Part shown: in pieces, positions 8,479 through 17,423 of the stretch
How positions within the stretch are numbered: the first letter of the stretch is position 1
Layout of the letters: each line of letters starts with the position of its first letter
Assembly (NCBI RefSeq): GCF_003003235.1
Contig: NZ_PVUE01000007.1
Coordinates: 124,001-188,000, forward strand
Direction of reading: 5' to 3'
Length of the DNA: 64,000 nucleotides
DNA from: Antricoccus suffuscus
GTDB taxonomy: Bacteria > Actinomycetota > Actinomycetes > Mycobacteriales > Antricoccaceae
The notes under the pieces: model-generated
Seen by the model: only the letters and a program-made list of their open reading frames with translations
Databases searched by the model: none
Told to the model about the DNA's origin: nothing
Made by a program: the position numbers and the translations under genes

Positions 8479-9015
8479 ATGCATCAGCATGTACTGGCCT
8501 CGAGCAACTTTCTGCTTCCCAACTGGACGTTCGTCGTCGAGCTTCTCGCCTTCCTGCTCATACTCCTGGTGCTGCATCGATACATCGTCCCGCCGGTCCA
8601 GAAGGCGATGCGTGAACGCCAGGAAATCATCCGCCAGCAGATGGAGGACAGCGACAAAGCGAAGGAGCTGCTGCAGTCTGCCGAAGACCAGTTCAAAAGT
8701 GCGCTCACCGATGCGCGCGCACAGGCCGAACGGATCAAGGTCGACGCGCGCGCTGAGGCCCTGCGTATCGCCGCCGATGTACGCGCTGAAGCGGAGGCGC
8801 AGTCCGACCGGATCATCGCACGCGGCGAGGAGTTCCTCGCTCGGCAGCGTGACATCGTCGAGCGCGAGCTACGGGACAAGATCGGTGCTCTCGCTGTGGA
8901 GCTTGCCGGGAAGATCATGGAGCAGCGTCTGACCGAAGACTCCCAGGTACGCGGGACGGTCGACACGTTCCTGGCCGATCTCGAACACAGCAACGCCTCG
9001 GTGCCGAGCTCGTGA
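8479..9015 (+). CDS. atpF: ATP synthase Fo subunit b
   Basis: A 178-residue peripheral stalk protein: one membrane helix (about 17-37), the short sequence PPVQKAMRERQEIIRQQ, then a long charged coiled coil rich in Ala, Glu and Arg to about residue 150. Standard subunit b length, not fused to delta as in mycobacterial AtpFH. It starts 14 bases after atpE. In actinobacteria the next gene should be atpH (delta) and then atpAGDC; here the following gene is an unrelated hydrolase on the other strand, 24 bases away. Confidence 0.93.
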   Translation: MHQHVLASSNFLLPNWTFVVELLAFLLILLVLHRYIVPPVQKAMRERQEIIRQQMEDSDKAKELLQSAEDQFKSALTDARAQAERIKVDARAEALRIAADVRAEAEAQSDRIIARGEEFLARQRDIVERELRDKIGALAVELAGKIMEQRLTEDSQVRGTVDTFLADLEHSNASVPSS

Positions 9016-9039
9016 TGGATGGCGCGGCGGCATGAGTGT

Positions 9040-10893
9040 TTAGCCCAGATCGAGGAGCCGGGCCCGCTCGTCAACGGAGAGCGTCGTCCATGGTTGGTCG
9101 CCGAGCCGGGCATCGAGCCCGAGTGCAGCGTTGATAAGCGCCAGATGGCTGAAGGCCTGTGGGAAATTGCCGAGTTGCTCGCCGGTAAGACCGACTTCTT
9201 CGCCGTACAGGCCAAGGTGATTGGCGTATGTGAACATCTTCTCGAAGATCAGTCGTGCCTGCTCCAGCCTGCCGGAGCGAGTCAGCGCATCGACGTACCA
9301 GAACGTGCAGATGGAGAATGTCCCTTCGCTGCCGCGAAGGCCATCTGGTGACGCGGACGGGTCGTAGCGGTAGACGAGGCTATCGGAAACCAGCTCGGCA
9401 CCGATCGCGTCCAAGGTGCTCAGCCAGGAGGGGTCGTGTGGGGAGATGAATCCTGACGACGGCATGAGCAGAAGCGATGCATCCAGAACTGTTGTGTTGT
9501 AATGCTGCACGAACGCGCAGCGGTCGGGACTCCAACCCCGGTCCATGATCTGGTGATAGACCGCGTCCCGTTCCCGGGTCCATCGGGTCACGTCGCCTGG
9601 CCAGCCGTGCCTGACTGCTATTCGAATGGCACGGTCGAACGCGACCCAGCACATGAGACGACTGTAGGTATGGTCTTGTGCGCCACCGCGAGTCTCCCAA
9701 ATGCCCTCGTCGGGCTGATCCCAGTGATCGGCTAACCAATCGGCGATGCCCGTGATTCCGCTCCAGTCGGCGTTGGTGAGAGCGCCGCCAGCACGATCGG
9801 CGAGGGCGAGGCAGTCCAGTACTTCGCCGTAGATGTCCAGTTGCAACTGGTGCGCGGCGCCGTTGCCGAGACGGACGGGCCGAGAGTCTCGATAGCCCGC
9901 CAGGTGGTCGAGCTCCTCTTCGACGAGATCGGACGAGCCGTCCACGCGGTACATGATCTTCAGCGGCACCGGCCCGTCCTGTCCGCTGCGGACGCGGTCT
10001 GCGACCCAGCTGGCGAATGTCTGTGCTTCCTCCATATATCCAAGCCCGAGCAGCGCCCGCACGGAAAGCGAGGCGTCTCGGATCCAGGTGTAGCGGTAGT
10101 CCCAATTGCGCTCGCCACCAAGCTGCTCGGGAAGTCCCGCGGTTGGCGCGGCGACCAGGCCACCTGTCGGCGCGTAGGTCATTAGCTTGAGCGTTATCGC
10201 GGATCTGCTGACCTGTTCTCGCCATCGGCCCCGATAGCTGGACTTGTTTACCCAGGAACGCCAGAACGCTCCGGTGGTCTCCAGCGACTCGGCGACATAG
10301 CGTGGGTCGAGTGGGCGTGGACGTCCGCCCGAGGCTGACTCGAGGATCATGCCGCGTGGCTCGCCGACGTCCATGTCGCACTCGCACCGCACCCCGCCCC
10401 CGTGGCGGTTCAGCGGGAGGCCGGTGTGCAGGGTCAGCGATAGCTCGCCGGAGCGGAAAACGGCGCCCGTCGCACCGAGTTCGACGTCGTGACTAAGTCG
10501 GTCGAAGTCGAAGCGGGGCTGGCAGTCGAAGACGAAGCGCATGTGCCCGCGGACGACTCGAACGACCCGCACCAGTTGGTGGTTGGCGCTGACGCGATTC
10601 GGGTTCGAGATTGGCATGAAGTCGATGACCTCGCCGACGCCGTCCGCAGACATGAACCGGGTGAGCAGAATTGCGGTATCGGGCAGGTACAGCTGCTTGG
10701 CGACGTAGTTGTCGTTCGCGGGGGCTATGCGGAAGTAGCCACCGCGATCGCGATCAAGGAGGGAAGCGAAAACGCTCGGCGAGTCAAAGCGCGGACAGCA
10801 GTACCAGTCGATCTCGCCGTTGGTCGAGACGAGAGCCGCCGTCTGGAGATCACCGATCAACCCGTGATCGGCTATTGGTGGAAAATGGGACAT
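9040..10893 (-). CDS. Glycoside hydrolase family 15 protein (trehalase/glucoamylase-like)
   Basis: A 617-residue cytosolic GH15 enzyme. The N-terminal beta-sandwich begins PPIADHGLIGDLQTAALVSTNGEIDWYCCPRFDSPSVFA (pieces of the family signature). The alpha/alpha-barrel carries WDYRYTWIRDASL, LDIYGEVLDCL and EGTFSICTFWYVDAL, the regions around the catalytic acid and base. Mycobacterial homologues are trehalases; others cleave maltooligosaccharides or glucan, so trehalose is only the best guess. The ATG at 10893 overlaps the MMPL stop (TGATG) and begins exactly at the family's N-terminus. Confidence 0.88.
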   Translation of the reverse strand: MSHFPPIADHGLIGDLQTAALVSTNGEIDWYCCPRFDSPSVFASLLDRDRGGYFRIAPANDNYVAKQLYLPDTAILLTRFMSADGVGEVIDFMPISNPNRVSANHQLVRVVRVVRGHMRFVFDCQPRFDFDRLSHDVELGATGAVFRSGELSLTLHTGLPLNRHGGGVRCECDMDVGEPRGMILESASGGRPRPLDPRYVAESLETTGAFWRSWVNKSSYRGRWREQVSRSAITLKLMTYAPTGGLVAAPTAGLPEQLGGERNWDYRYTWIRDASLSVRALLGLGYMEEAQTFASWVADRVRSGQDGPVPLKIMYRVDGSSDLVEEELDHLAGYRDSRPVRLGNGAAHQLQLDIYGEVLDCLALADRAGGALTNADWSGITGIADWLADHWDQPDEGIWETRGGAQDHTYSRLMCWVAFDRAIRIAVRHGWPGDVTRWTRERDAVYHQIMDRGWSPDRCAFVQHYNTTVLDASLLLMPSSGFISPHDPSWLSTLDAIGAELVSDSLVYRYDPSASPDGLRGSEGTFSICTFWYVDALTRSGRLEQARLIFEKMFTYANHLGLYGEEVGLTGEQLGNFPQAFSHLALINAALGLDARLGDQPWTTLSVDERARLLDLG

Positions 10894-13106
10894 CAGCCGA
10901 CGCTTGTCACCGGCGCGGGTGGCTCCTTCTCTGGCGAGGGTGCCGGGTTTTGCGGAAGGGTCTCGGTACCGCTTCCTTCGATATCGATGTGTGGCGTTAT
11001 CCGGTCCAGCCAACGCGGCATCCACCAGGCCCACTTACCGAGCAGCGCCATGACCGCCGGAACGAGGATCATCCGGATGATGCTGGCATCGATTAGGACC
11101 GCCGCGGCCATACCGACCGCGAGCATCTTCACCGTCGGGTCGGTGCTGAGCACGAAGCTGAGGAATACCACAACCATGATGGCGGCGGCGGTGGTGATGA
11201 CACGCGCCGTGCTGCCGATTCCGATAGCCACGCTTCGGTGTGCATCTTTGCTTTGCATCCACGCCTCATGCACCCGCGACATGAGAAAGACTTCGTAGTC
11301 CATGGACAAGCCGAACACGATTGCGAACATCAGCATCGGCACGAATGCGGGTATCGGCAGACTCTCGTGGATACCGATCAGCTCGGATCCCCACTGCCAC
11401 TGGAAAATGGCGACTACAACGCCGTACGCGGCGCCAACTGAGATCAGGTTTAGTAGTCCGGCCTTGGTCGCGATCACCACAGAGCGGAACGCGACTGTGA
11501 GTAGGACGAAGGCAAGTAGTACGACGGCGAGGATCAGCCACACCATGCGTTTCGAGGTTTGCTCGGTGAAGTCCACGTAGCCGGCGGTGGTACCAACCAC
11601 GTAGGTCCTGGCATGAAATGAGGGTAATACCGAGTCGCGCAGATTATCGACCAGCGCCGAAGTCGCGGCATCCTGCGGGGAGGTGGTTGGGACGACGTTC
11701 AGCACCGCCGTCGTACCGGCGTCGTTGACCGACGGCGGGGTGACTGATGCGACACCGGATGTTTTGGCGAGCGAGGACTGGACATTCGTAAGCAGCGTCT
11801 GATTGTCCTGCTGGGACTGCGAGGGTAGTGAGACGACCACGGTGAGCGGTCCGTTAGCGCCTGGCCCGAACCCCTCGGAGACTAGGTCGTAGGCCCGCCG
11901 GGAGCTCTGTGTAGTCGGGTTTGTGCCTGCGTCGAGTTGCCCCAGTCGCATCGCGAATAAGGGGATCGCGAGGATGCAGAGCACAATCGCGGCAGCGATC
12001 GCCCAGGGCCACGGCCGTCCACTGACCATCTTGCCCCATCGCGCGAAGGCGCTGTGCTCGTGCGCGGCCTCGTCGGCCGACCGGGCGCGTCGGCGCTTGC
12101 CGAGGGCGCGGACGTTTCCTTTGGTCACGCCCATGAAGGCGGGGGTGAGGGTCAACGCGGCGAGGATGGTGACGGCGACGACGATGGCTGCGGCGAGTCC
12201 CATCGCGCCGATGAACGGCACGCCGGAGACGTACAACCCCAGGATCGCGACGACAACGGTTCCGCCGGCAACGACGACGGCCCCACCGGAGGTACTGGTT
12301 GCGTTGCCGGCCGAGTCGTTCACGTCCATGCCGTGGTCGACATTCTCCCGGTGCCGCGCGACCAGGAATAGGCCGTAGTCGATCGCGACCCCCAAGCCGA
12401 GCAGCGTCGCGACTGTAGGTGCGGTGGTGGGAAAGTTGGTGGCCGCCGCGAGAAGGCCGACCAGCGACAACCCGGCCAGGACGCTGAAGACTGCGGAGAT
12501 CAGCGGGATGAGCGCCGCGGCGATGGACCAGAACATGAAGAACAGCAACAACAGAGCGCAGACCAATCCGATGATCTCGGACTTTGTGTCGTCCGTCTGT
12601 TGCCCGATCTGTCCGGCGCCGGCGCCGTATTCCACCTGGAGCCCGGCAGCACGCGCGGGGGCGATTGCTGTGTCGAGCTTTTTGAGGTAGTCCTTTTCGA
12701 GCGACGCGGGCGCGACGTTCCAGGACACCGCGCCGCTGGCGATCGTGCCGTCTTGAGACACCCGGGGCGGGCTACTGGTGAGTGGGTTGGTCGCGGCGAT
12801 CACGTCTGGCAACTTGGCCACGTTAGCCATCGCCGTGTCGATCGAGGCGGCCTGGTCCGCCAGAGAACCTGTCTTTGCATGGAACACGATTTGCCCGGCG
12901 TATCCGCCCTGCGTGGGGAAGTCTTTCTGAAGTAGGTCGAGACCTTGTGACGACTCGCTGCCTGGCACGGTGTAGTTGTTGTAAAACTCTCCGCCATAAG
13001 CGCTCCGCAACCCGACTAGCGCGCCCAGAATGATGAGCCAGGCGACGAACACGACCCAGTGGCGGCGGGCCGAGAAACGCCCCACTCGCTCCAGAAAATC
13101 GTGCAT
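10893..13106 (-). CDS. MMPL-family (RND) transporter
   Basis: A 737-residue exporter with two halves, each made of one helix, a large outer domain and five helices. The conserved segments GLGVAIDYGLFLVARHRE and GLSMDYEVFLMSRVHEAW are the MMPL signatures that include the proton-relay Asp-Tyr pairs. Such proteins flip or export lipids in mycobacteria and related genera (MmpL3: trehalose monomycolate); here the substrate is unknown. It overlaps the GH15 hydrolase start by one base, implying co-translation, and lies downstream of the LAL regulator with an inverted repeat between them. Confidence 0.92.
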   Translation of the reverse strand: MHDFLERVGRFSARRHWVVFVAWLIILGALVGLRSAYGGEFYNNYTVPGSESSQGLDLLQKDFPTQGGYAGQIVFHAKTGSLADQAASIDTAMANVAKLPDVIAATNPLTSSPPRVSQDGTIASGAVSWNVAPASLEKDYLKKLDTAIAPARAAGLQVEYGAGAGQIGQQTDDTKSEIIGLVCALLLLFFMFWSIAAALIPLISAVFSVLAGLSLVGLLAAATNFPTTAPTVATLLGLGVAIDYGLFLVARHRENVDHGMDVNDSAGNATSTSGGAVVVAGGTVVVAILGLYVSGVPFIGAMGLAAAIVVAVTILAALTLTPAFMGVTKGNVRALGKRRRARSADEAAHEHSAFARWGKMVSGRPWPWAIAAAIVLCILAIPLFAMRLGQLDAGTNPTTQSSRRAYDLVSEGFGPGANGPLTVVVSLPSQSQQDNQTLLTNVQSSLAKTSGVASVTPPSVNDAGTTAVLNVVPTTSPQDAATSALVDNLRDSVLPSFHARTYVVGTTAGYVDFTEQTSKRMVWLILAVVLLAFVLLTVAFRSVVIATKAGLLNLISVGAAYGVVVAIFQWQWGSELIGIHESLPIPAFVPMLMFAIVFGLSMDYEVFLMSRVHEAWMQSKDAHRSVAIGIGSTARVITTAAAIMVVVFLSFVLSTDPTVKMLAVGMAAAVLIDASIIRMILVPAVMALLGKWAWWMPRWLDRITPHIDIEGSGTETLPQNPAPSPEKEPPAPVTSVG

Positions 13107-13171
13107 CGTGGACCCCCGTCCGTGAGCGTGCTCCCGCGGCTCAGCATGGTCGCTGGCCGAGAGAGTTGTCC

Positions 13172-13188
13172 CTAGGGGAAATCCCTAG
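13172..13188. promoter_or_regulatory. Inverted repeat upstream of the MMPL gene
   Basis: CTAGGG (13172-13177) and CCCTAG (13183-13188) surround a 5-base centre, 66-82 bases before the MMPL start and just after the LuxR stop. The symmetry fits a binding site for a dimeric activator such as the LuxR/LAL protein encoded next to it, or a short hairpin. Neither use is proven. Confidence 0.45.
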
Positions 13189-13203
13189 TCCTCGCATGAC
13201 GCG

Positions 13204-15957
13204 TCACGGATTCGGTTGCGATCGATTGTCGACGACGGATCGCAGCTGCCGGCGAGAAGTGATGCCGAGCTTAGGGAAGATGTTGCCGAGGTGGTACTCG
13301 ACGCCTTTGACGCTGAGGTACAAGTCGGCGGCCACCTCCCGGTTTGTCGCGCCGTTGGCGACCAGGCGGGCCACGACCTGCTCGCGTGGAGTCAGCGCAT
13401 CCAGCCGCGGCGCCGCATGCGGTACCCCGTCCGAGTCTGCTCCGCAGGTCCGGAGAGCGACGTCGCAGGCGTCTTGGAGTCGGGTCGCGCCCAGCAGATG
13501 CAGCTTCTCGCGGGCGGCCCGGAGAGGGGTGGCGGCTGCTGCGAACTGGCCAGTCTCGATGAGGAGTCGGCCGAAGTCCAGCGCAAGCAGCGCTTCAGCG
13601 AAGGTCGCGGGAGTGTCTTGCATATGCGCCATTTCCGCGGCGAACGCATCACGTGCCGCCGTCCTGTCGCCCCGGCGCTGCAAGGCGAGGGCGTACAGCC
13701 GCACGCGGTCGGCCCTATGAGCCCCGCCCCACGGTGCGCGCGGTGCCTGGTCGAGTAGCCCCAGCGCCTCGCCGACCTTGTCCTGGCCGATCCACGCTTC
13801 GGCGAGTCGATATCGCCAGAGCACGAGATTGGGATAGTCAGCGGCAGATTTGCCGATCGCCTCGTGCAACGGCCGCAGCGCCACGCTCACGGCCGGCCAG
13901 TCCCGCAGCGCCCACGCTCGGTGCGCCTCTGCTAGCGCGGCGTAGGCCAGGCCTTCCGCGACCGGCCCTGCACCGGCGGTTCGTCGCGCGGCGTCGGCGT
14001 GGACGGTGGCGTATCCGTCGGCGCCGCGTGCCGCGTACAAGTGCGCAGCGACCGAATGCGTGTACGACAGGTACCACCCGTAGTCGAGATCCTCGGCCAA
14101 GGACAGAGCGAGCTCGATGTGGGTTGCGGCCGCGTCCCAGGCCCCGGATCGAAACTCTGCCTCGGCGAGTGATGCGTAGACCAGCGAAATGTCGGTGACT
14201 GGATGACCGTTGCGGACCCACCCCTCGACCGCGTGAAGGTCCGCGAGCGCGCCCGGCAGGTCACCTGACCAGTTTCGGACCACGCCGCGTACGGCGCGCA
14301 ACTCAGTCTCGAACGCCATCGGCCGCGCGTTCTCGGGCGCTAGATTCACCAGCATGGCCAGCGACTGACTGAATCGGCCGAGCCGCGCGTAGCTCCACGC
14401 AAGTGCCTGACGGGTCAGACTGTCCGCGATCATCGCGCGGTCGGGCACCGTCCGCGCACGCCGTGCCCATGCGATGGTCTGCTCGTCGTCGCCGAGCGTC
14501 GCGTAGAGATACGCGAGCGCCGATGCGGCGCGGGCGTAGAGGTCCGGATCCGCGTCCGGCGATGTTTGTTCGATCACCGCGCGCAGTTCGGTCACAGCCC
14601 AGTCAAGTCCGCCGTTTGGGGTGTTCAGCAGAGCGGTGACGTAGCGGCGGTACGCACTAGCCGGGCGGGCACGCACCTGTTCGGCGTACGCGTCCGCAGC
14701 GTGCACCTCGCCTGCGACTAGCAGTATTTCGACTGCTCGATACAGACACAGGTCCGCTGCCGTGGGATCCGGTTCGACCCGACAGGCGAGGGCGAGATAT
14801 TTGGCGGCGCTCGACAGTGCGCCGTCCGCGAGTTCGTGCGCCGCCGCAGCGCGCAGTTGTGCGGCCAGTCGCGCATCCACACCGCCCGTCGCGGCGACTC
14901 GATGCCGAAACGAGGATGGGCTCTCGAATAGCCCGGCCGCCGCGCGATGCAGCGCTCGGCGCTGCGGCCCGGATAGGTTGTCGTAGGTCGCCACCCGCAT
15001 CAGCGGGTGCACAAAGCCAATCTCGGTGCCGCTCGGCCCATCAGTGATGAGCAGCAAACCGGCCCCGGCCGCTTCCTCCGCCGCAGCGAGCGGATTATCG
15101 GCAGCGCAGATTAGCGCGGCTACGCGCAGCGGTGGCCGACCGCCGAGCACCGCGGCGGCGGCGACCAGTGACTGTGCTGACGGAGATAGCCGACCCACCC
15201 GGGTGAGCACGCTGGACGCGTACGAGCGCGGCGCCGGCAGTTCGAGGGCACCACTTTGCAACGCGCCGGCCGGCAACTCCGCTAGCAGCTCCGAGATATA
15301 CAGGGGATTTCCGGCAGTATGGGCGCGCAGCCGTTCGCCGTCGTGTGGAACCAGCGCCTGTCCGTGGGCGGCGGCGAGCTCACCCACCTCGACGCTGTCG
15401 AGCCCGCCGACCTGGATCAACCGGGTAAGCTCGCCATCTGCCAGGGTCCGCCGCCAGCCATCGCCAAAGCGGCCAAGTGCGTCTGGACGTGCAGCCAGTA
15501 CTACCAAAATCTCGTCGCGCCGCAGGCGCCGTACGGCAAACAGCAATGCCCGCGCCGAGGCCGCATCCGCCCAGTGCAGATCGTCGACCACGAGAACCAC
15601 CGGTGCCTGCTGTTCGAGCATGCCAATCGTGGCGAGAAGGTCGGCACCGACGGCAAGGCTGTCAACTCCCGAGGCAGCGGTCCGTGTTTCGGTGACGGAG
15701 GGTGGCAGCGCCGCCCATAACTGCTCGATCACCCCGAACTCGAGCCCGATTTCGCCCTCGTCGCCACTGGCCCAGAGCGAGCGCACGTTGGTTGAGCCGC
15801 TGAGGAATCGTCGCACCAGAGCCGTCTTGCCGACCCCGGCGCTGCCCTCCACTAGGACGATGGCCGGCTGGCCGCGCCGTGCACGGTTCAGCGCGTCGTC
15901 TAGGACCCGCAACTCGCCCTGGCGACCGACGAAATCCGCTGTGCCAGTATCCCCCAC
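13204..15957 (-). CDS. LAL-type LuxR regulator (ATPase + TPR + C-terminal HTH)
   Basis: A 917-residue STAND-type regulator. Near the N-terminus is FVGRQGELRVLDDAL and the P-loop GSAGVGKTA (38-46); Walker B is VLVVDDLHWAD. A long helical TPR-like region rich in Ala, Arg and Leu follows, ending with a LuxR helix-turn-helix (LTPREQVVARLVANGATNREVA ... YHLGNIFPKLGI, shown in parts). This MalT-like layout binds a small inducer and ATP, then activates transcription. It lies 77 bases downstream of mftG on the same strand and upstream of MMPL-GH15, so it may control either module; no TetR-type MftR is present here. Confidence 0.9.
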   Translation of the reverse strand: MGDTGTADFVGRQGELRVLDDALNRARRGQPAIVLVEGSAGVGKTALVRRFLSGSTNVRSLWASGDEGEIGLEFGVIEQLWAALPPSVTETRTAASGVDSLAVGADLLATIGMLEQQAPVVLVVDDLHWADAASARALLFAVRRLRRDEILVVLAARPDALGRFGDGWRRTLADGELTRLIQVGGLDSVEVGELAAAHGQALVPHDGERLRAHTAGNPLYISELLAELPAGALQSGALELPAPRSYASSVLTRVGRLSPSAQSLVAAAAVLGGRPPLRVAALICAADNPLAAAEEAAGAGLLLITDGPSGTEIGFVHPLMRVATYDNLSGPQRRALHRAAAGLFESPSSFRHRVAATGGVDARLAAQLRAAAAHELADGALSSAAKYLALACRVEPDPTAADLCLYRAVEILLVAGEVHAADAYAEQVRARPASAYRRYVTALLNTPNGGLDWAVTELRAVIEQTSPDADPDLYARAASALAYLYATLGDDEQTIAWARRARTVPDRAMIADSLTRQALAWSYARLGRFSQSLAMLVNLAPENARPMAFETELRAVRGVVRNWSGDLPGALADLHAVEGWVRNGHPVTDISLVYASLAEAEFRSGAWDAAATHIELALSLAEDLDYGWYLSYTHSVAAHLYAARGADGYATVHADAARRTAGAGPVAEGLAYAALAEAHRAWALRDWPAVSVALRPLHEAIGKSAADYPNLVLWRYRLAEAWIGQDKVGEALGLLDQAPRAPWGGAHRADRVRLYALALQRRGDRTAARDAFAAEMAHMQDTPATFAEALLALDFGRLLIETGQFAAAATPLRAAREKLHLLGATRLQDACDVALRTCGADSDGVPHAAPRLDALTPREQVVARLVANGATNREVAADLYLSVKGVEYHLGNIFPKLGITSRRQLRSVVDNRSQPNP

Positions 15958-16034
15958 TCGCCACCCCGCGTCGGCGTTAGTAATCGGAGCGTAACGGTCA
16001 ACGCGTCAATGAGCCAGGTTCAAATACCGGTCGA

Positions 16035-17423
16035 TCAGCCTGACAGTTGACGGGCGAGACGGTGCGCGATCAGGGCCGTCGAGAAATGCGTGGGCGCGCG
16101 GGGGATCGTCGGCATGCTCGAGGCGTCCATGACATAGACGCCGTCCACGCCGATCACCTGGCCACGCTGGTCAGTGACCGCCAGCGGGTCGCCAGGTGTT
16201 CCCATCCGAGCCGTGCCACAGGCATGGAAGAACCCGTCGAGATGTCGAGCGACCCATGCCTGGCGCGCACTTGGATCGCGCAACGCGGCGATCTGCTCGG
16301 CGTCGGTTGGCCGAGCGGCCGAGGCAAAACCCGGATCATCAAGGACCTGAAGCGCTAGGTCGACCGCATCGTTGAAGCCAGCGGCGTCTGCGGGGTCGCT
16401 CAGCAGGTTGGCATCGGCGTGGATCGCGGACGGCTCGGCTGCCGAGCCAAACGTCAGCCGACCGATCGACTCGCAGGTCATCAGCGCGACCATGAGGAAG
16501 GTCGTGGCCGCTCCCGGGCCGCGGGCCGGACGGTGGAACGGAATCAGCCCGATATCGGCGTACCCGCCTGCCGACGATGCGCGCCACGCCGACGCCATCC
16601 AGTACGCCGAGTCGCCGGGCGCGGTGAGCTTGAGCGGTACAGAGATCGCCGCGTGGTCGCGGAGGTTCATGCCGAGTCCCGCTCGGCGGACTCCGGACCG
16701 GAGCAGGATCGCCGGGGTCTCAAAGGTTCCGGCGCACAGCACGACCCGGCGCGCCGTGAGGGTTTCACCGTCTGCGAGCAGGACCTCTACTCCCGCGCGG
16801 CGGCCGGTGTCGATGCGCACGACCGACGCGCGGGTCCGAAGCCGGAGATTGTCGCGGTCGAGTGCAGGTTGTAGAAATCGTTCGATGCTCGATCGACGGA
16901 CGCCATGCCGGGCCGCGAGCGGAAGCCGCCCGGCGCCCTCGGCATACTTCGCGAGATCGACCGGCTGGGCGAATCCGAATCGTCCGGCCGCCGACATCAA
17001 TGCGCGATCGAGCGGGCCGGTCATCTCTGGAGGTACGACGGGAAATGCCATCCGTAACTCATCCACGTCCGCGCCGATGACGTCGGCGGCCCAGTCCGTG
17101 CAGCCGAACTCGGCGTTCCACCGCTCGTAGTCCGCGGGCAGCCCGGCCAGCGCGAGCATGCCGTTGACGCGGGCAGATCCGCCGACGCCGTTGCCGGAGA
17201 GGTACGACGTGATCGGCGCCTGCGGGGTGCGCCGTACCGTCCGGTGCGGGATGAAGTTAGTTGAGTCGCCAAGCCCGGAAAACCAGTCAGGGCTGCGATC
17301 TGCGGTATCCGGCCCTGCTTCGAGCAGCAGCACTCGGCGTCGACGATCTGCACTGAGCTCGTTAGCGACAACACATCCCGCCGTACCCGAGCCGACCACG
17401 ATGACGTCGTACGGCGGGGTCAT
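16035..17423 (-). CDS. mftG: MftG, mycofactocin-associated GMC oxidoreductase
   Basis: A 462-residue glucose-methanol-choline family flavoprotein. The FAD-binding motif is YDVIVVGSGTAGCVVANEL at the N-terminus, and the C-terminus has the GMC signature HACGTARMG and later VMDASSMPTIPRAPTHFS. MftG has been reported to pass electrons from reduced mycofactocin to the respiratory chain. The ATG at 17423 is chosen because it overlaps the mftF stop as ATGA and begins 4 residues before the Rossmann motif; the upstream in-frame extension is antisense-like sequence within mftF. It is the last recognisable mft gene. Confidence 0.93.
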   Translation of the reverse strand: MTPPYDVIVVGSGTAGCVVANELSADRRRRVLLLEAGPDTADRSPDWFSGLGDSTNFIPHRTVRRTPQAPITSYLSGNGVGGSARVNGMLALAGLPADYERWNAEFGCTDWAADVIGADVDELRMAFPVVPPEMTGPLDRALMSAAGRFGFAQPVDLAKYAEGAGRLPLAARHGVRRSSIERFLQPALDRDNLRLRTRASVVRIDTGRRAGVEVLLADGETLTARRVVLCAGTFETPAILLRSGVRRAGLGMNLRDHAAISVPLKLTAPGDSAYWMASAWRASSAGGYADIGLIPFHRPARGPGAATTFLMVALMTCESIGRLTFGSAAEPSAIHADANLLSDPADAAGFNDAVDLALQVLDDPGFASAARPTDAEQIAALRDPSARQAWVARHLDGFFHACGTARMGTPGDPLAVTDQRGQVIGVDGVYVMDASSMPTIPRAPTHFSTALIAHRLARQLSG

